Part shown: positions 18,059 through 28,752 of the stretch, in pieces
Layout: each line of letters begins with the position of its first letter
How positions within the stretch are numbered: the stretch's first letter is position 1
Origin: Rhodobacter sp.
GTDB lineage: Bacteria; Pseudomonadota; Alphaproteobacteria; Rhodobacterales; Rhodobacteraceae
Reading direction: 5' to 3'
DNA length: 36,969 nucleotides
Assembly: GCA_022824145.1 (NCBI GenBank)
Contig: JAJEAY010000128.1
Coordinates: 1 to 36,969, forward strand
Position numbers and translations under genes: made by a program
The notes under the pieces: generated by a model
The model's database searches: none
What the model saw: only the letters and a program-made list of their open reading frames with translations
Told to the model about the DNA's origin: nothing

Positions 18059-18059
18059 T

Positions 18060-19319
18060 TCAGGAGTCCAGCCGGTCGATCATCGGCTGCGTGATGAGGC
18101 ACACCCCGGCTTCGGTTCGACGGAACCTCTTTGCATCCAGCTCGGGATTCTCGCCGACGACCAGACCTCTCGGAATGACAGCTCCACGGTCAATCACCGT
18201 ATTCCTCAGCCGGGCATTCCGGTTGATTTCGACATAGGGCATTGCGATGACCCCTTCGAGCTGGGAGTAGGAATGGGCCTTGACGCCGGTAAACAGCAGG
18301 CACCGTTCAAGGCTCGAGCCGGAAATGATGCACCCTCCCGAAACCATGGAGGAAACCGCCTGTCCACGCCGGCCTCGTTCATTGTGAATGAACTTCGCGG
18401 GCGCCGTCAGTTCGGAATATGTCCAGATCGGCCAGCTTTGGTCGTAGAGATCGAGTTCCGGCTTGAAGTCGGTAAGGTCGATATTGGCCTGCCAGTAAGC
18501 GTCGATCGTACCCACATCACGCCAATACGCCTTTTCTTCGGCGGAAGACCGAATGCAGGAGCGGCTGAAGGGGTGGGCAACGGCTTTGCCTTCCCTGACG
18601 ATCTTCGGGATTACATCCCCGCCGAAATCATGCCCATAGCCCGGTTCAGCGGCCAGCTCTTCCAGCAGCGCGAGCAGATACGACGTCTCGAAAACATAGA
18701 TGCCCATGCTTGCCAGAGCCATATCGGGGTGGCCTGGCATCGGAGGAGGGTTTCTGGGCTTCTCGACAAAGTCAAGAATGCGGTCCCGGGTGTCCACGCG
18801 CATCACACCGAAACCGGTCGCGTCGATACGTGGCACTTCAATGCAGCCAACTGTGACATCCGCGCCGCTGTCAACATGATGCGCGATCATCATGGCGTAA
18901 TCCTGCTTGTAGATGTGGTCACCGGCGAGGATCAGGATGTACCTAGGCGCGTATCCCCGGATGATTTCGGCGTTCTGCAGCACCGCATCCGCCGTCCCTT
19001 TGTACCAGTTTTCGTCGTTGAGCTGCTGCGAGGCAGGAATGATGTCGAGCGACTCGTTCCGTTCGGCGCGGAAGAAGCTCCAGCCGCGCTGCAGATGCCG
19101 AATGAGCGAATGCGCCTTGTACTGGGTCGCAACACCAATGCGCCGAAATCCCGAATTCACCGCATTCGAAAGCGGAAAGTCGATGATCCTGCTCTTGCCG
19201 CCGAAAAACACCGCTGGTTTGGCCCGCCGGTCGGTCATTTCGTATAGCCTGCTGCCGCGGCCTCCGGCCAAGACGAATGCCATCGACTGCTGGGCAAGTC
19301 TGTAAGCCTCTCGATTCAT
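18060..19319 (-). CDS. glgC: Glucose-1-phosphate adenylyltransferase
   Basis: A 419-residue enzyme making ADP-glucose from glucose-1-phosphate and ATP, the committed and allosterically controlled step of glycogen synthesis. The nucleotide-binding loop is [20 protein letters not shown] (14-33), followed by [18 protein letters not shown]. The N-terminal transferase domain is followed by a left-handed beta-helix C-terminus ([26 protein letters not shown]). An AGAAGGA site lies about 10 bases before the ATG. In related alphaproteobacteria this enzyme is activated by fructose-6-phosphate and pyruvate. Fructose-6-phosphate is just what the upstream mannitol genes would produce, although activation here is inferred from the family. 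Confidence 0.96.
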   Translation of the reverse strand: MNREAYRLAQQSMAFVLAGGRGSRLYEMTDRRAKPAVFFGGKSRIIDFPLSNAVNSGFRRIGVATQYKAHSLIRHLQRGWSFFRAERNESLDIIPASQQLNDENWYKGTADAVLQNAEIIRGYAPRYILILAGDHIYKQDYAMMIAHHVDSGADVTVGCIEVPRIDATGFGVMRVDTRDRILDFVEKPRNPPPMPGHPDMALASMGIYVFETSYLLALLEELAAEPGYGHDFGGDVIPKIVREGKAVAHPFSRSCIRSSAEEKAYWRDVGTIDAYWQANIDLTDFKPELDLYDQSWPIWTYSELTAPAKFIHNERGRRGQAVSSMVSGGCIISGSSLERCLLFTGVKAHSYSQLEGVIAMPYVEINRNARLRNTVIDRGAVIPRGLVVGENPELDAKRFRRTEAGVCLITQPMIDRLDS

Positions 19320-19352
19320 CTCTATGGTTCCTTCTGATTGAACTGCAGCACC

Positions 19353-21551
19353 TCAGACACAGCATTCCAGTTCAAAAAACAGTGTGGAGAGCGGCGGCAG
19401 AGTCAGGCACAGAGAGTGCAATCGGCCGGATGCGCCAATCGGTTCGCTGTCGGCGCCGCCCGAATTTCCCCGATTGCCGCCACCGTAGATTGCCGCATCG
19501 GTGTTCAGCCGCTCGATCCAGAGGCCGGGTTCCGGAACGCCGATGCGTCGACCGCTCCGTTCAACCGGTGTGAAATTGCACACGACAAGAACCGGTGGGT
19601 TGCCGTCCGTTCCGTGTCTTACCCAAGCAAATACGGAGTCTTCCGCCGAGTCTTCCTCGATCCACATGAAACCTTCGGGACTGCAGTCGAGTTGATGGAG
19701 GCTTGGCGTATTCCGGTAAAGTATGTTCAGATCCCGCACCAGACGCTGCATGCCACTGTGAAGGTCGCTGTCAAGCAACTGCCAGTCGAGTGACGCGTCG
19801 TGGTTCCATTCCACGCCTTGGGCGAACTCACAGCCCATGAAGATGAGCTTCTTGCCCGGATGCCCCCACATGAATCCGTAATAGGCGCGCAGGTTCGCGA
19901 ACCTGTCGAGTCCGCTGCCCGGCATCTTGTCGATCATCGACCGCTTTCCGTGTACGACTTCATCATGGCTTATCGGGAGGATGAAATTCTCGGAAAAGGC
20001 GTAGTGGATCCCGAACGTCATCCTGCCATGGTGGAATTTCCGGTGAACCGGATCCTCACTCATGTAGGAAAGCGTGTCGTTCATCCAGCCCATGTTCCAC
20101 TTGAATCCAAAGCCGAGGCCACCTTGGTCGGCCGGCCCGCAGACGCCAGGAAAAGCAGTGGATTCCTCGGCCACGGTCACGATGCCAGGCACGTTGCCAT
20201 AAGCGAATGTGTTGGTGCGCTGAAGGAATGATATGGCTTCGAGATTCTCGCGGCCACCGTCCTTGTTCGGCACCCATTCATTTTCCTTTCGTGAATAGTC
20301 CCGATAGAGCATCGACGCTACTGCATCGACACGCAGTCCGTCGACGTGATGCTCTTTCAGCCAATACAGCGCGTTGGCGACAAGGTAGTTTGATACCTCT
20401 CGGCGGCCGTAATTGAAAATGAGCGTATTCCAGTCAGGGTGGAAGCCTTCACGGGGATCCTGATGCTCATAGAGAGCGGTTCCGTCGAATCTGCCCAGCC
20501 CGTGCGGGTCTTCAGGAAAATGTCCGGGCACCCAGTCCAGTATGAGACCGAGCTCGGCAGCGTGACAGGCTTCGACAAGGTGGCGAAACTCTTCCAGCGT
20601 TCCGTAGCGTGACGTTGGCGCAAAGAGTCCGACAGGCTGGTATCCCCACGACCCGTCAAAAGGAAATTCCGAGACCGGCAAGAGTTCGATATGGGTAAAG
20701 CCCATGTCTTTGGCGTAAATTACCAGTTCTTTCGCATGTTCGAGGTAAGTCAGCGGTCCTTTGCCCTCTTCCGGCCGGCGCCTCCACGAGCCGAGATGGA
20801 CCTCGTATATGGAGATCGGCTGGTCGATCTTCTGACGCAATTCGCGTACCGCCATCCAGGACGCGTCTCCCCAGATATGGCTGTCGAGCCGACGCACGAC
20901 GGACGAGGTTGCGGGTGGGCGTTCGGCGCCAAAGCCGAACGGGTCGGCTTTTTGTGGCAAGAGATTTCCGTCGGGGCCTAGCATCTCGTATCTGTAGGGT
21001 TCGCCCTCACCGATGCCGGGAAGGAATATTTCCCACACACCGGTTCGGCCGCGCCTGCGCATTGCATGGCGACGGCCGTCCCATCCGTTGAATTCCCCGA
21101 CAACGGATGCACGGCGCGCATTCGGTGCCCAGACCGCAAAGTGTGTGCCTTCCGTGCCTTCGTGCGTCATCACATGCGCGCCGAGAACGTTCCAGAGGTC
21201 GAGATGGGTGCCCTCCCCAATGAGGTGTTCGTCTAGGCTTCCGAGAACCGGCCCATATCTGTAGGGATCGTCAGCGATCCACTGATCCTCGTCCTTTGTG
21301 ATGCGCAGGAGATAAGCGAAGGGAGTCCTGCGGCGCAGAGCCTGTCCGACAAAAATGTCCGGCGCTTCCGGCACCTGCTTCAGGGAGACGATGCGGCGCA
21401 TGGTTTTTTTGTCCAGCACCTCGATTCCGGCCGCACCTGGAATGAACGCTCGGATTGTCTGCTTGCCGCCGGCGCTATGCAGTCCAAGCACCGAAAACGG
21501 ATCCGCATGCGTTCCGTCCGCAATTCTTCGGGCGTCGCAAGCATCAATCAT
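19353..21551 (-). CDS. glgB: 1,4-alpha-glucan branching enzyme
   Basis: A 732-residue GH13 enzyme that creates alpha-1,6 branches in glycogen. The start at ATG 21551 (MIDACDARRI) is preferred over a TTG two codons earlier because GGAAGGGG lies 7 bases upstream. The domain order is an N-terminal beta domain (~15-110), CBM48 (GTHFAVWAPNARRASVVGEF, ~136-155), the GH13 barrel and a C-terminal beta domain. Catalytic residues are D409 (GLRVDAVASMLYRDY) and E462 (TVAEEST), with the third carboxylate in PISHDEVVHGK. The full bacterial length indicates an intact enzyme. Confidence 0.96.
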   Translation of the reverse strand: MIDACDARRIADGTHADPFSVLGLHSAGGKQTIRAFIPGAAGIEVLDKKTMRRIVSLKQVPEAPDIFVGQALRRRTPFAYLLRITKDEDQWIADDPYRYGPVLGSLDEHLIGEGTHLDLWNVLGAHVMTHEGTEGTHFAVWAPNARRASVVGEFNGWDGRRHAMRRRGRTGVWEIFLPGIGEGEPYRYEMLGPDGNLLPQKADPFGFGAERPPATSSVVRRLDSHIWGDASWMAVRELRQKIDQPISIYEVHLGSWRRRPEEGKGPLTYLEHAKELVIYAKDMGFTHIELLPVSEFPFDGSWGYQPVGLFAPTSRYGTLEEFRHLVEACHAAELGLILDWVPGHFPEDPHGLGRFDGTALYEHQDPREGFHPDWNTLIFNYGRREVSNYLVANALYWLKEHHVDGLRVDAVASMLYRDYSRKENEWVPNKDGGRENLEAISFLQRTNTFAYGNVPGIVTVAEESTAFPGVCGPADQGGLGFGFKWNMGWMNDTLSYMSEDPVHRKFHHGRMTFGIHYAFSENFILPISHDEVVHGKRSMIDKMPGSGLDRFANLRAYYGFMWGHPGKKLIFMGCEFAQGVEWNHDASLDWQLLDSDLHSGMQRLVRDLNILYRNTPSLHQLDCSPEGFMWIEEDSAEDSVFAWVRHGTDGNPPVLVVCNFTPVERSGRRIGVPEPGLWIERLNTDAAIYGGGNRGNSGGADSEPIGASGRLHSLCLTLPPLSTLFFELECCV

Positions 21552-21587
21552 TGACAAACCCCTTCCGAGAGGCCGACGGGCCGGATT

Positions 21588-23981
21588 TCACATCAGTGAC
21601 GAGGTTCCCCAGATGTCTTTGGCGTAACCGCGAACTGTGCGGTCGGAGGAGAACCAGCCCATTCCAGCTGTGTTCATAGCGGCCCTTCTGTACCAGCCGA
21701 CTGTGTCCCGGTATGCGGAATCGACTCTGCGCTGCGTTTCGAAGTAGCTGTCGAAATCGCAGGTAACCAGAAAGTGGTCGTGGTCGTAAATGTTCCGCAG
21801 CAGTTCTTGGTAACGATTGGTGTCGCCGCCTGAGAACACACCGTCTGATATCTGGTCAAGCACCCGCTTCAGCCGCGGGCTCGCGTTGATGGCCGTTCGG
21901 GCGAATCCCGCCAGCCTGCGCCGCTCTTCCGCCTCCGGGGCCGTCAGGCCAAACAGGAAGAAGTTTTCGGCGCCGACATGCTCGCGGATCTCGACATTGG
22001 CGCCGTCGAGCGTACCAATCGTCGGGCTGCCGTTCAGCGATAGCTTCATGTTGCCAGTGCCGGACGCCTCCATACCCGCCGTGGAAATCTGTTCGGACAG
22101 GTCGGCGGCAGGTATGAGCAGTTCCGCCATCGAGACGTTGTAGTTGGCTGGAAACACCACCTGCAGCAGGTCTCGGGTGCTTCTGTCGCCGTTGATCGTA
22201 GCTGCCACGTCGTTGATGAGGTGAATTATCGACTTGGCCATGACGTAGCCCGGTGCGGCCTTTCCGCCGAACAGCTTGACGCGGGGTGTCCACTCGACGT
22301 TTCGCGCGTCCTTCATTTCGTTCCAGAGAGCGATGGTCTCAAATATGTTCATGAGCTGCCGCTTGTACTCGTGGATTCGCTTGATTTGCACATCGAACAT
22401 CGCCTGCGGGTCGACGGACACGCCGTGGCGGTCCTTAAGCCAGTCGGCAAGACGCAGTTTGTTCCGTGTCTTGGCGGCACGGAACCTGTCCCGGAAACCG
22501 GCGTCCTCGACGTGGCCGCGGAGCTCGGACAGCCTTTCGAGATCTTCCGGCCAGCCGGTTCCGATCGATTCGTCAATCAGGTCGCGGAGGGGTTCGTTGC
22601 ATGAATACAGCCAGCGGCGGGGCGTGATGCCGTTGGTCTGACTGGTGATCCGGTCAGGATAGGCATTGTGCAGGCCGGCAAACACTGTCTGTCTGACCAG
22701 GTCGGAGTGAAGCGCCGACACACCGTTTACCCTATGTGCCATGACAAACGCCAGTTCGCCCATCCTGACCTCGCCGTTTTCAATGATGCGGACATCGCTG
22801 CCGCTTTCGAGGAAATGGGCTTCCTGGATGTCTAGGATGATCTCATGGTGCCGTGGCAGCACGCGGGCGAAAAGGCATTCGGACCAACGCTCCAATGCCT
22901 CGGGCAGCAGCGTGTGGTTGGTGAAGGCGAGACAGGCGCGTGAGATCCTGAACGCCTGTTCCATAGGCATTCCGTGTTCATCCGAAAGCAGCCGGATGAG
23001 TTCAGGTCCGGCGATTGCCGGGTGAGTGTCATTGAGCTGGACGGCCGCATGGTCGGCGAGACTGTCCAGTGCCAGGCCTTCCGACTTCAGCCGGCGAAGC
23101 ATGTCCTGCATCGAGGCGGAAGTGAAGAAATACTCCTGCTTCAGCCGCAGTTCCCTGCCGGACTCGGTTGTGTCATCAGGATAGAGTATCCGCGAAATCG
23201 TCCGTGCGAGGCTTTCGGGCGCATTGGCGGCCAGGTAGTCGCCGCGGTTGAAGCTCTCCAGATCGAATAGCTTTGTGGGCTTCGCCGCCCAAAGACGCAG
23301 CGTGTTGGCCCATTTGCCTTTCCAGCCGATCACCGGGGTGTCATAGGCTGTGGCAATGATTGTTTCTCCAGGGCGCCATACCGTTCTGTCTCCGTCCCTT
23401 GTGACACTGCCTCCAAAATGAACGGCATAGGAGACTTCCGGACGCTCGAATTCCCACGCATGCCGCTGCGCCAGCCAGGTCTCGGCGGTTTCGACCTGCA
23501 TGCCATTTTCGAAATGCTGTTCAAACAGCCCGTGCTCGTACCGTATGCCGTAGCCATAGGCAGGAATGGCCAGCGTTGAAAGGCTGTCCATAAAGCAGGC
23601 CGCCAGCCGTCCCAGCCCCCCGTTTCCCAGCGCGGCGTCAGGCTCGTCTGAAACCACTGCGGAGTAGTTCTGGCCGAGCGATTCCATAGCTTCCCGTGCC
23701 GTCGTTTCCAGGCCGAGGTTCACCGCAACGTCCTCGATCAGGCGGCCGACAAGAAACTCCATGGACAGGTAATACACCCGCTTCGCCTTTGTCCTGTACG
23801 TCTCACGCGTCGAGGCGAACCATGGCTCAATGACCAGGTCGCGCAGGGCCAGCGACAGAGCCATCCGCCAGTCGTAGACCGAGGCGTGTTTGGGATCCTT
23901 GCCGAGGGATGTCCGAAGATGCCGGGAAATTTCGTCACGCAGGGAGTTCGTGCCCACAGAACTGAAGCTGTCTTTTGGCAT
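21588..23981 (-). CDS. glgP: Glycogen phosphorylase
   Basis: A 797-residue GT35 enzyme that releases glucose-1-phosphate from glycogen ends using inorganic phosphate. The pyridoxal-phosphate lysine lies in EASGTGNMKLSLNG at about K646, followed by GTLDGANVEI. The N-terminal half has YYLSMEFLVGR and LGNGGLGRLAACFMDS, both standard. Length is typical. It begins the glycogen gene set, 95 bases after the sugar kinase and 30 bases before the glgB region. No clear promoter or terminator separates it from the polyol genes, so it may share their transcript. Confidence 0.97.
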   Translation of the reverse strand: MPKDSFSSVGTNSLRDEISRHLRTSLGKDPKHASVYDWRMALSLALRDLVIEPWFASTRETYRTKAKRVYYLSMEFLVGRLIEDVAVNLGLETTAREAMESLGQNYSAVVSDEPDAALGNGGLGRLAACFMDSLSTLAIPAYGYGIRYEHGLFEQHFENGMQVETAETWLAQRHAWEFERPEVSYAVHFGGSVTRDGDRTVWRPGETIIATAYDTPVIGWKGKWANTLRLWAAKPTKLFDLESFNRGDYLAANAPESLARTISRILYPDDTTESGRELRLKQEYFFTSASMQDMLRRLKSEGLALDSLADHAAVQLNDTHPAIAGPELIRLLSDEHGMPMEQAFRISRACLAFTNHTLLPEALERWSECLFARVLPRHHEIILDIQEAHFLESGSDVRIIENGEVRMGELAFVMAHRVNGVSALHSDLVRQTVFAGLHNAYPDRITSQTNGITPRRWLYSCNEPLRDLIDESIGTGWPEDLERLSELRGHVEDAGFRDRFRAAKTRNKLRLADWLKDRHGVSVDPQAMFDVQIKRIHEYKRQLMNIFETIALWNEMKDARNVEWTPRVKLFGGKAAPGYVMAKSIIHLINDVAATINGDRSTRDLLQVVFPANYNVSMAELLIPAADLSEQISTAGMEASGTGNMKLSLNGSPTIGTLDGANVEIREHVGAENFFLFGLTAPEAEERRRLAGFARTAINASPRLKRVLDQISDGVFSGGDTNRYQELLRNIYDHDHFLVTCDFDSYFETQRRVDSAYRDTVGWYRRAAMNTAGMGWFSSDRTVRGYAKDIWGTSSLM

Positions 23982-24076
23982 ACTGGATATTGCCTGTGCA
24001 ATTGCGGGTGTTTCCGCAGCTGGGTTAGGCAGCGTGTCTGCGCGGCCAGCTGGTCAGCGCATCGCTGCGGCCTGCA

Positions 24077-25012
24077 TCATTGCATGGCCAGTTCGTTTTC
24101 CCAAGGTGGATTCGCTCCCGCCCTCGACACGGTCACCGCGGCTGCGGCGCTTCCGAGCATCAGCGCTGAATCCAGTTGTTCAACGGAAAGGCTGGAAATG
24201 CCCGTGCGTGAAAGACTGCCTGTTCGGGCGAGCCCTGCGAGAAAGCCGGCATTGAATGTATCTCCGGCGCCGACGGTATCGACAACCTCGGTTTTCACGG
24301 ACGGAACGGCGACTTCGACGCCGGTGGACAACAATGCGGTGGCGCCGGAACTTCCCTGGGTTGCGAGGACGAGCGATGGCCCGAGTTCACGAATCGAGCG
24401 CAGTTTTTCATGGATCGGCTGGCGTTCGGGGAACAGCCAGTCCAGGTCCTCTTCGGATGTCTTCACTATGTCACAGCGTTCCATCATTCGTCTGATTCGG
24501 TCGCGAAACCTATTTTCGTCGCAAATGAAGGTTGGCCGGATGTTCGGGTCGAGCATTGTCAGCCGGGTGCTGCCCTCGCGTTCGAGGAGATCGGCCAGCG
24601 TATCGGCGCAGGGCTCGCCTGCAAGGCTGATCCCACCAAAGAAAAGGCATTCCACTCTGGAATCAAGCGCCGGAATCTCGGTGGCATTCAGCATGCGGAC
24701 GGCCGAGTTCTCATCGAAGAAACTGTAGGATGCCTGGCCACCCCTCAGACTCACGAAGGCCAGCGTTGTCGGGCGATCTGTTGTGACGGAAAAGCCCGCG
24801 TCGGCATTGCTTTCCGTCAGGAATTCCCGAAGCTGTGTTCCGAACAGGTCCGTCGAAAGCCCTGTCAGCAGACCCGCGTCAACGCCCAGACGGCCGAGGG
24901 CGACTGCGGTGTTGAAGACTGAACCGCCCGGAAACGGTACGAAACAGGTCCGGCCGTCGGATGTCTCCGACGGAATCATATCGATAAGCGCTTCGCCGCA
25001 GCACAGAATCAC
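24077..25012 (-). CDS. PfkB-family sugar kinase, probable fructokinase
   Basis: A 311-residue carbohydrate kinase. The N-terminus MILCCGEALIDMIP and GGSVFNTAVALGRLG match PfkB signature 1, and DTVGAGDTFNAGFLAGL is signature 2 with the catalytic aspartate. The family phosphorylates fructose, ribose, KDG and others. It lies 36 bases after mannitol 2-dehydrogenase, whose product is fructose, so fructose-6-phosphate formation is the best inference. Related Rhizobium/Rhodobacter loci have a fructokinase in this position. The substrate is deduced from context, not from specific residues. Length is normal. Confidence 0.82.
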   Translation of the reverse strand: MILCCGEALIDMIPSETSDGRTCFVPFPGGSVFNTAVALGRLGVDAGLLTGLSTDLFGTQLREFLTESNADAGFSVTTDRPTTLAFVSLRGGQASYSFFDENSAVRMLNATEIPALDSRVECLFFGGISLAGEPCADTLADLLEREGSTRLTMLDPNIRPTFICDENRFRDRIRRMMERCDIVKTSEEDLDWLFPERQPIHEKLRSIRELGPSLVLATQGSSGATALLSTGVEVAVPSVKTEVVDTVGAGDTFNAGFLAGLARTGSLSRTGISSLSVEQLDSALMLGSAAAAVTVSRAGANPPWENELAMQ

Positions 25013-25048
25013 ATTTCTCTCCCTGAAAGATACCTGCTTGTTCGCCTG

Positions 25049-26554
25049 TCACGCGGCATAGCGGGCAAGCGCCGCCGCAGTTCCTTCCGACCAGATCAAT
25101 CCCAGCCATTTCTCGAATGAATCGGCGAAACGCGGCTCTTCCGCAAGCGTTCCGTAAACGTCAGGCTGTTCGAGCCATGCGCGCGGACGAACGCGCGCTG
25201 CCTCCGCCGCGTCACTCACCTGGTTCCAGTTCGGATCGTTCGGCGTGATGGCCGAGCCGTCTTCGCGGATGCCCGCACACATGCGCGCCCACAGCGCCTC
25301 GACGAGGCTCAGGCCTTCCACGGATCCGCCAGCGGCGAGCGCATCGCGGAGGACCGGCAGGACGAAGCCCGTATGCCGTGTCAAACCGTCAAAGGCTACG
25401 CGGCGGGTCGTATCGCGGATCGCTGGGTTCGAGAAACGCTGTTCGATCAAATCAACGTAGGAGTCCGGTGTCATTCCAGGCACAGCGGCGACGTAAGGCG
25501 CGATTTCCTCGCGCTGGACTTTGCCAAACAGTGCCGAGATTCCAGGTTCGGCCATGCATTCGGCGATCGTTTCAGCTGAAAGAAGCTCACCCGCATTGGC
25601 CAATACCTGATGGCCGGCGTTCAGGATCCGGATCTTCATCGTTTCATAGTCGTGCACGCGTCCGGAAAAAACCGCGCCTGCCCGGTCCCAGTCCGGCCGG
25701 CCTGCGCAGAAGTCGTCTTCCGTCACCCATTGGCGGAAATTTTCATGCGTCACCGGGGCGGCGTCGTCAATTCCGAGCGTCCGGGCCCGCGCGATTTCGT
25801 TGGGGCCGGTTGCGGGCACAATGCAGTCGACCATGGAATTCGGGAAGCTGCAGCTGGAATCGATCCAGTTGGCAAGACCGGGGTCGCTGAGGTCAGCCAA
25901 TGACACGATAACGGACCGGGCTGTGTCTCCATTGCGACGATGGTTGTCGCAGCTCTGAATCGTGAATGGTCCGGCGCCCGTCCTTCGCCGTCGCGCCAAT
26001 GCAGCAACGATCGCGCCGAACGCCGTGCGGGGCTGTTCCGGATTCGCGGCATCGAATGCGATTTCGGGATGGCTGGCATCGAACGATCCGGTGACCGCGT
26101 TTATGTAGTAGCCCCCTTCGGTTACGGTCAACGAAACGATCCTGGTGCTCGGTTTGGCCATCTGTTCGATCAGGGCGCCGTTCTCCTTTTCCACGGGCAG
26201 GAATCCGATCATGGATCCGCAGACCTCAGCAGAGATCCCGTCGGGGCTCAGTTCGATCAATGTCGTCAGGCAGTCCTGCGCCAGTAGCTTCCTCCGCATT
26301 GCCGCGTCGGCGGGGCGGACACCGGCGCCGACGATCGCCCAGTCGCGGGCGCTGTCCCGCTGCATCAGCCTGTGCAGGTACCACGCCTGATGTGCCCTGT
26401 GGAAATTTCCGACACCGATATGGACAATACCGGGCGTCAGGTCGTCCCTCGTGTACCGAGGCGTCTTTATGCTGTGCGCAATGCTGCCGAGCGTATCTGC
26501 CCGAAGCGGGACAGCCGCCGTTTCGGACTGGACTTTGTCATTCAGTGCATCCAT
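25049..26554 (-). CDS. mtlK: Mannitol 2-dehydrogenase
   Basis: A 501-residue polyol-specific long-chain dehydrogenase that oxidises D-mannitol (often also D-arabinitol) to fructose with NAD+. The coenzyme region is HIGVGNFHRAHQAWY (45-59). The catalytic set K307, N312 and H315 in MKIRILNAGHQ keeps the exact K-x4-N-x2-H spacing known for Pseudomonas mannitol dehydrogenase. The start at 26554 has only a weak GGATGG site. It overlaps by 13 bases the end of the degraded smoS frame, consistent with former translational coupling in an smoS-mtlK pair. With smoS broken, this is the only polyol dehydrogenase left in the operon. Confidence 0.92.
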   Translation of the reverse strand: MDALNDKVQSETAAVPLRADTLGSIAHSIKTPRYTRDDLTPGIVHIGVGNFHRAHQAWYLHRLMQRDSARDWAIVGAGVRPADAAMRRKLLAQDCLTTLIELSPDGISAEVCGSMIGFLPVEKENGALIEQMAKPSTRIVSLTVTEGGYYINAVTGSFDASHPEIAFDAANPEQPRTAFGAIVAALARRRRTGAGPFTIQSCDNHRRNGDTARSVIVSLADLSDPGLANWIDSSCSFPNSMVDCIVPATGPNEIARARTLGIDDAAPVTHENFRQWVTEDDFCAGRPDWDRAGAVFSGRVHDYETMKIRILNAGHQVLANAGELLSAETIAECMAEPGISALFGKVQREEIAPYVAAVPGMTPDSYVDLIEQRFSNPAIRDTTRRVAFDGLTRHTGFVLPVLRDALAAGGSVEGLSLVEALWARMCAGIREDGSAITPNDPNWNQVSDAAEAARVRPRAWLEQPDVYGTLAEEPRFADSFEKWLGLIWSEGTAAALARYAA

Positions 26555-26890
26555 TGCACGCCATCCAAATTGCAGGCCTTTCCCACGACGAAACAGGGCA
26601 TCATCGGTAGCGCGACAGGCCGCCGCTCAAGCAACGACTCCGCCTCGGAACATGCGGCCAAAGGACGCTGCCTGTTCTGACCGGCAGTTACTCTGACCGA
26701 GTGCCGTTTGCCCGTATTCTGAACGGTGCGCATCGATCCATTTCCAGCGTCTGCCGCCGCTCGATCCAAGCGAAACATCAATCAGGATTCCCGAACTGGA
26801 CGGAATTCCGCTCCGCTGGCCGCGCGAAGGCAATACCGTGGACGCGCCTGGCAAAGGTGCCAAGGCTCCGAGAGATTCCGGCAGGCCGTG
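26542..26890 (-). pseudogene. smoS: Decayed sorbitol dehydrogenase (SmoS-like), C-terminal relic
   Basis: Directly after the smoK stop, the minus strand reads as the C-terminal ~110 residues of a short-chain dehydrogenase resembling Rhodobacter SmoS. In the first frame (26890 to ~26651) pieces such as ESLGAL, GQRSGI, GILIDV, W-x2-IDA-x4-Y and FGRM align in order with the SmoS C-terminal half, recalled from memory. After FGRM a single extra base near 26650 shifts the frame. The second frame then gives EAESL (for RAEDL) and VVGKACNLDGVQWMH (for IVAQTYNVDGGNWMS), without gaps to the stop at 26542. The Rossmann glycine loop and the catalytic Ser/Tyr/Lys region are missing or unrecognisable, so it cannot be active. 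smoS lies between smoK and mtlK in the Rhodobacter operon, exactly this place. Alternative: chance resemblance, which I think unlikely given the conserved order and register. Confidence 0.78.
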
Positions 26891-27898
<1,008 letters not shown>

Positions 27899-27909
27899 GC
27901 GTCGACTCC

Positions 27910-28740
27910 CTATTTGACGGCGCCGAATGTCAGGCCGCGGACAAGCTGTTTCTGGCTGAACCAGCCGAGAACGAGAATTGGTGCAATAGCCATCGTTGAT
28001 GCTGCGCTAAGCTTGGCATAGAACAGTCCCTCCGGGCTGGAATAGCTTGCGATGAAAGCGGTCAGCGGAGCTGCCTTGGCGGCGGTGAGGTTCAGCGTCC
28101 AGAATGCCTCGTTCCATGCCAGGATGAAGTTCAGCAGCACGGTCGACGCGATGCCGGGAATGGCCATAGGCGTAAGGACAAACAGAATCTCTTCACGAAG
28201 CGAAGCGCCATCCATTCTTGCGGCTTCCAGTATCTCGCCCGGGATTTCCCGGAAATATGTATAGAGCATCCAAACGATGATCGGCAGGTTGATCAGCATC
28301 AGCACCATCAGCAGGCCGATGCGCGTGTCGAGAAGGCCAAGGCCAATGAAGCCAAGATAGATAGGGTAGAGGACTCCCACTGCGGGAAGCATCTTTGTCG
28401 ATAGCATCCACAGCAGAACGTCCTTGGTCCGCTTCGACGGCACGAAAGCCATCGACCATGCGGCCGGAACTGCCACAATGATCCCGAGAACCGTCGAGCC
28501 GCCGGCGATGATCACCGAATTCCAGAGAAAGCGCATGTAGTTTGAACGCTCCTGCACCACGCCGTAATTCTCCAGCGTCCAGTCGAAAAAAAGGAACAGC
28601 GGCGGGTCGTTGATGGCTTGGGCTTCGGTCTTGAAGCTGGTCAGGATCGTCCAGAGGATCGGAAAGAAAATGAGAAGCCCGACTCCCCATGCGATGGCGG
28701 TATTGACGAGCTTGCGGTTGGTTGTGACTGAGCGTGCCAT
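27910..28740 (-). CDS. smoG: Polyol ABC transporter, inner-membrane permease
   Basis: A 276-residue MalG-type permease with about six membrane spans, the first at ~12-32. The coupling loop that docks on the ATPase is visible as [20 protein letters not shown], the EAA motif. Spacing to smoF (12 bases) and smoK (11 bases) shows a tight operon. The substrate is probably mannitol, with sorbitol and arabinitol possible as in the Rhodobacter SmoEFGK system. Confidence 0.92.
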   Translation of the reverse strand: MARSVTTNRKLVNTAIAWGVGLLIFFPILWTILTSFKTEAQAINDPPLFLFFDWTLENYGVVQERSNYMRFLWNSVIIAGGSTVLGIIVAVPAAWSMAFVPSKRTKDVLLWMLSTKMLPAVGVLYPIYLGFIGLGLLDTRIGLLMVLMLINLPIIVWMLYTYFREIPGEILEAARMDGASLREEILFVLTPMAIPGIASTVLLNFILAWNEAFWTLNLTAAKAAPLTAFIASYSSPEGLFYAKLSAASTMAIAPILVLGWFSQKQLVRGLTFGAVK

Positions 28741-28752
28741 GACCGTCCTCCC

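Noticed and set aside
17976-19247. Long plus-strand open frame (423 codons) opposite glgC
   Set aside because: It lies fully antisense to a well-matched glgC and has no recognisable domain; such frames are common opposite GC-rich genes.
26627-26863. Independent small gene between smoK and mtlK
   Set aside because: Its residues align with the C-terminal half of SmoS and the alignment continues in another frame, so it is part of a pseudogene.
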